DNA from: Labilithrix sp.
GTDB taxonomy: Bacteria > Myxococcota_A > Polyangia > Polyangiales > Polyangiaceae
NCBI GenBank assembly: GCA_019637195.1
Contig: JAHBWA010000037.1
Location: 1 to 64,000 of the forward strand
DNA length: 64,000 bases
Direction: 5' to 3'
In this document: in pieces, positions 62,578-64,000 of the stretch
How the letters are laid out: the number at the start of each line of letters is the position of its first letter
Position numbering within the stretch: position 1 is the stretch's first letter
Translations under genes and position numbers: made by a program
The notes under the pieces: model-generated
Seen by the model: the letters and a program-made list of their open reading frames with translations, nothing else
Database searches by the model: none
Told to the model about the DNA's origin: nothing

Positions 62578-64000
62578 GTGACGGCGAAACACCGGCGAAA
62601 GCGAGAGCCGCGGCGCGCGTGGCGCGTCCTCCGCGCCGCACTTGTGGCGACTTTGTCGGTGTACGCGCTGTACGTCGGCGCCATCAACGCGTTCCTCTCC
62701 ACGTCGCTCTTCGACCGGATCGTCAATCAGGATCCCGAGACGATCCTCATTCACTACACGTCGGGCTGGTCGCTGCTCCCCGGGCGGATCCACGCCCGCG
62801 ACCTCTCGATCCGATCGAGCGACAGCAACGTCGAGTGGCGCCTCTCGCTCGACGAGGTCACGTTCGACGTCTCCTTCCTGGCGCTCGCCGGGCAGCGCTT
62901 CGAGGTGACCCGCGCGCGCGGACGGGGCGTTCGCATGCTCGCGCGGCAGAAGCTCGACGCGTGGCCCGACACGGCCGAACAAGCAGCGACGCTCCCGCAG
63001 ATCGAAGGCTACCCCGCCTTCTCGGTCCGCCCCGCCGGCCCGCCGTCGCTCGAGCGCTGGGACGACGACCACTACCACCTGTGGACGGTGAAGCTCGAAG
63101 ACGTGATCGCCGAGGACGTCCGCGAGGTGTGGATCGATCACGCGCGCTTCGAGGGCAGCGCCCGCGTCGTCGGTCGCTTCCTCCTGAAGCCGATCCGCGC
63201 CGTCGAGGTGGGCCCAGCGCACGTCGACGTGCGCGAAGGCCGCGTCACGCACGGGCGCTCGCGTCCGCTCGCCGAAGACGTCGCCGGGACGGTCGACCTC
63301 ACGATCGACCGCTTCGATCCGCGCTTCGTCGAGGACGGCATCTTCCGCTGGATCACCGCGCGGACGGAGCTCCAAGCGACCCTCGCCGATCCCGCGACCC
63401 TGCCCTTCGCGCTGCCGGGCGACGTCTACGTCTCGAGCCCCGTCGAGGCGCGACGCCTGGCGTTGAACGTCGCTCGCGGCGTCGTCACCGACGGCACGCG
63501 CCTCGAGCTCGCGGCGCGGCGCGTGCTCGTCGCCAAGGAGAACCTCATCGGCACGGCGGGGCTCGACGCCGTGATCTCGGTGACGAACGCGGGAGACGGC
63601 GACCGGCTCCGCGCCGAGATCGGCGTCGCCGACCTCGCGATCGTGCGCGCCGACGCCGCCTCCGTGATCCACGCGCCGCGAATCTCCGTCACGGCGGACG
63701 CGCGGGCCCTCGATCTCGCGGACGCGCCCTTCCACGACGCCCACGCGAGCGTCGAGCTGGAGGACGTCGACCTCGACGACGCTCGCGTCCTCGACCCGTA
63801 CATCCCGGCGGCCGCGCCGATCGAGATCGTCGGCGGCTCGGCGCGAGCCCGGGCCAGGCTCGAGCTCTTCGCCGCCGACCGGCGAGCCGCGGGCAGCGTC
63901 GAGCTCGACGCCACCGCGCTCGACGCGCGACTCGCGAAGATGCGGACGCGCGGCTCGTTCGCCGTCCTCGGTTCGTTCGACGCGTACCGCTGGGAGACGG
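62578..64000 (+). CDS. AsmA-like envelope protein, 5' part only
   Basis: The gene runs off the right edge with 474 codons visible. GTG 62578 has GGAG 4 nt upstream. One membrane helix near the start (LVATLSVYALYVGAINAFL), then an AsmA/TamB-like domain with repeated beta units: HYTSGWSLLPGRIHARDLSI, EWRLSLDEVTFDVSFLALAG, FEVTRARGRGVRML, VWIDHARFEGSARVVGRF, and more. AsmA-like proteins tether or move lipids between membranes in Gram-negative bacteria. The repeat phrases DLSIRSSD and LALNVARGVVTDG are typical of the family. Its 3' end is unknown. Confidence 0.85.
   Translation, partial: MTAKHRRKREPRRAWRVLRAALVATLSVYALYVGAINAFLSTSLFDRIVNQDPETILIHYTSGWSLLPGRIHARDLSIRSSDSNVEWRLSLDEVTFDVSFLALAGQRFEVTRARGRGVRMLARQKLDAWPDTAEQAATLPQIEGYPAFSVRPAGPPSLERWDDDHYHLWTVKLEDVIAEDVREVWIDHARFEGSARVVGRFLLKPIRAVEVGPAHVDVREGRVTHGRSRPLAEDVAGTVDLTIDRFDPRFVEDGIFRWITARTELQATLADPATLPFALPGDVYVSSPVEARRLALNVARGVVTDGTRLELAARRVLVAKENLIGTAGLDAVISVTNAGDGDRLRAEIGVADLAIVRADAASVIHAPRISVTADARALDLADAPFHDAHASVELEDVDLDDARVLDPYIPAAAPIEIVGGSARARARLELFAADRRAAGSVELDATALDARLAKMRTRGSFAVLGSFDAYRWET

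Overview
This 64 kb window is very GC-rich (roughly 70% or more by eye), densely coded on both strands, and shows no rRNA, tRNA, CRISPR array, insertion sequence or prophage. The gene content points to a Myxococcota genome of the Polyangiales/Sandaracinaceae kind: two Ser/Thr protein kinases (one fused to a response-regulator receiver domain), a TonB-dependent receptor carrying its own TonB-like domain, an AgmX-like envelope protein, many lipoproteins with Ala/Asp/Pro-rich linkers, Tim44/TPM proteins, an octaheme cytochrome c and a lysine-rich H1-like protein. This assignment is inference from families and base composition; there is no marker rRNA.

Layout. 0-7.5 kb: 5' part of a TPR protein (minus), a small membrane protein, an RND efflux pair (adaptor then pump, minus), and a divergent NADP-oxidoreductase/LysR pair. 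7.5-13 kb: a Trp-rich lipoprotein converging on a MetX-like lipoprotein hydrolase, a tail-anchored protein, the kinase-receiver fusion and a YchJ-like protein. 13-22 kb: RecQ helicase divergent from a quinone oxidoreductase, the TonB-domain receptor coupled to a lipoprotein, and a TPM/Tim44 gene pair. 22-28 kb: CocE/NonD-type hydrolase, secreted formylglycine-generating-enzyme-like protein, H1-like protein preceded by 21-bp tandem repeats, GIY-YIG protein, TetR regulator, small membrane protein, lipoprotein. 28-38 kb: hemolysin III, MBL-fold hydrolase, two membrane proteins, cyclophilin, MFS transporter, large lipoprotein, universal stress protein with a Cys/His tail, and DNA polymerase X.

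38-49 kb: second Ser/Thr kinase (tail frameshifted), CDP-alcohol phosphatidyltransferase, HD phosphohydrolase overlapping a TrmH-family methyltransferase, two TerB-like proteins, a lipoprotein, a SAM methyltransferase and an ABC exporter, then a conserved hypothetical protein. 49-56 kb: minus-strand operon of a winged-helix-like protein, octaheme cytochrome c and membrane protein, then a small protein, lipoprotein, nitronate monooxygenase, secreted alpha/beta hydrolase and FolB. 56-64 kb: ECF sigma factor overlapping a membrane/TPR protein, an outer-membrane-type protein, then an envelope cluster (frameshifted AgmX-like protein, membrane-anchored Cys-rich protein, small outer-membrane barrel, and an AsmA-like protein running off the right edge).

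Two window-wide patterns stand out. First, many genes without a Shine-Dalgarno sequence have a TANNNT hexamer ending 5-10 nt before the start codon, which suggests widespread leaderless transcription; genes inside operons more often have GGAG-type sites. Second, short in-frame tandem repeats (18, 24 and 27 bp) sit in the disordered ends of several proteins, and two low-complexity regions carry frameshifts that could be real or assembly errors.
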